A stretch of 6,208 nt of DNA from Methanobacteriota archaeon (GTDB lineage Archaea; Thermoplasmatota; Poseidoniia; Poseidoniales; Poseidoniaceae), in contig JAACDL010000169.1 of NCBI GenBank assembly GCA_009936765.1, forward strand, positions 1 through 6,208, given 5' to 3'. Positions 5,822 to 6,208 of this stretch are shown here, piece by piece. The notes beneath the pieces were generated by a model. The model searched no databases, had not been told where the DNA came from, and saw only the letters and a list, made by a program, of their open reading frames with translations. The translations under genes and the position numbers were made by a program. Numbering within the stretch: the stretch's first letter is position 1; each line of letters opens with the position of its first letter.

Positions 5822-6154
5822 TCATGACAAAAGTACGAGGATTATATCCCCAGAGCCACTCATTAACAGTAGCATAAGTGCTACCTGTAATCCAACAATT
5901 ACTCCACATATTACAACAGTTTTTTGCGCGAGATGGGTGCCGGGATGCCCAGGATGTACGAGAGTCATATTTCTCTCCTTGATTGCATAATACAAACAGG
6001 GAACTGACATCAGAAATAGAAGTAACCAAAAACTCAAAACAGCGCCTATAATCAACCATTTAGAATTGGTATCTGGCCAAACCTGAGTGCTACTCAGTTC
6101 TTCTTCTAATGCCGCCGAATTAATTTCAATAGATTGAGGCTTTGAATAATCCAT
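5822..6154 (-). CDS. Small two-helix membrane protein, start uncertain
   Basis: I do not recognise a family with confidence. From the ATG at 6154 (complement of 6152-6154) it has 110 residues: an acidic, polar N-terminal part (1-32, with ALEEEL), membrane segment 1 (about 33-57, from WLIIGAVL to PCLYYA), a short loop with charged and His residues (IKERN, HPGHPGTH, QK; 58-79), membrane segment 2 (about 79-98), and a short hydrophobic tail. The loop between two helices with an A-x-K just before helix 2 loosely recalls CD225/dispanin and DUF4190-like small membrane proteins. That resemblance is weak. The frame stays open to base 6208, so the true start may lie upstream or outside the window; no ribosome binding site or clear TATA box marks the ATG. 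Its stop is 6 bases from that of the histone-fold gene, a very tight convergent pair. Confidence 0.6.
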   Translation of the reverse strand: MDYSKPQSIEINSAALEEELSSTQVWPDTNSKWLIIGAVLSFWLLLFLMSVPCLYYAIKERNMTLVHPGHPGTHLAQKTVVICGVIVGLQVALMLLLMSGSGDIILVLLS

Positions 6155-6208
6155 AATTCGTCTGGTTTGAGTTTGGCTATCAGTCTTTGCTTGGTATGCC
6201 GATGTCAA

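Noticed and set aside
5817..6059. 80-codon minus-strand frame overlapping the membrane protein
   Set aside because: It runs in a different frame from the two-helix protein, which has a coherent polar-then-hydrophobic layout. This one has scattered Cys/Trp and no start signal.

Overview
The window looks like a compact archaeal chromosome segment of medium GC. The evidence is an archaeal-type phosphoglycerate kinase (GGGHT in place of the bacterial/eukaryotic GGGDT), a protein built from archaeal histone folds, GGTGAT-type ribosome binding sites, and start codons placed about 26-28 bases after TATA-like boxes, as in leaderless archaeal genes. My best guess is a marine planktonic euryarchaeon of the Poseidoniales (Marine Group II) type. 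That lineage is an inference from style and gene content, with no marker gene behind it.

Layout: (1) Bases 2-1120, plus strand, hold the 3' part of an AT-rich gene of unknown function that runs in from beyond the left edge. (2) Converging on it, 1155-2417 on the minus strand is pgk. (3) A 107-base divergent promoter region (2418-2524) separates pgk from an orphan beta-class DNA methyltransferase (plus, ending 3469). (4) After a 69-base gap comes a tight three-gene plus-strand operon (3539-5815): an M24-family metallopeptidase, an 88-residue Cys/His-rich protein that probably binds zinc, and a 261-residue protein with at least two histone folds. (5) Converging on the operon with only 6 bases between stop codons, 5822-6154 on the minus strand encodes a small two-helix membrane protein whose frame stays open to the right edge.

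How the genes relate: pgk is central carbon metabolism and appears unconnected to the rest. The most interesting unit is the operon. Its multi-histone-fold protein is about twice the size of known archaeal histone doublets, has an insertion of about 35 residues inside its last fold, and may carry a third divergent fold at its N-terminus. It is translated right behind a small putative zinc protein. With the upstream DNA methyltransferase, two neighbouring transcription units may act on chromosomal DNA (modification and packaging), but that link rests on proximity only.

No rRNA, tRNA, CRISPR array, insertion sequence or attachment site was seen. No gap between genes exceeds about 110 bases.
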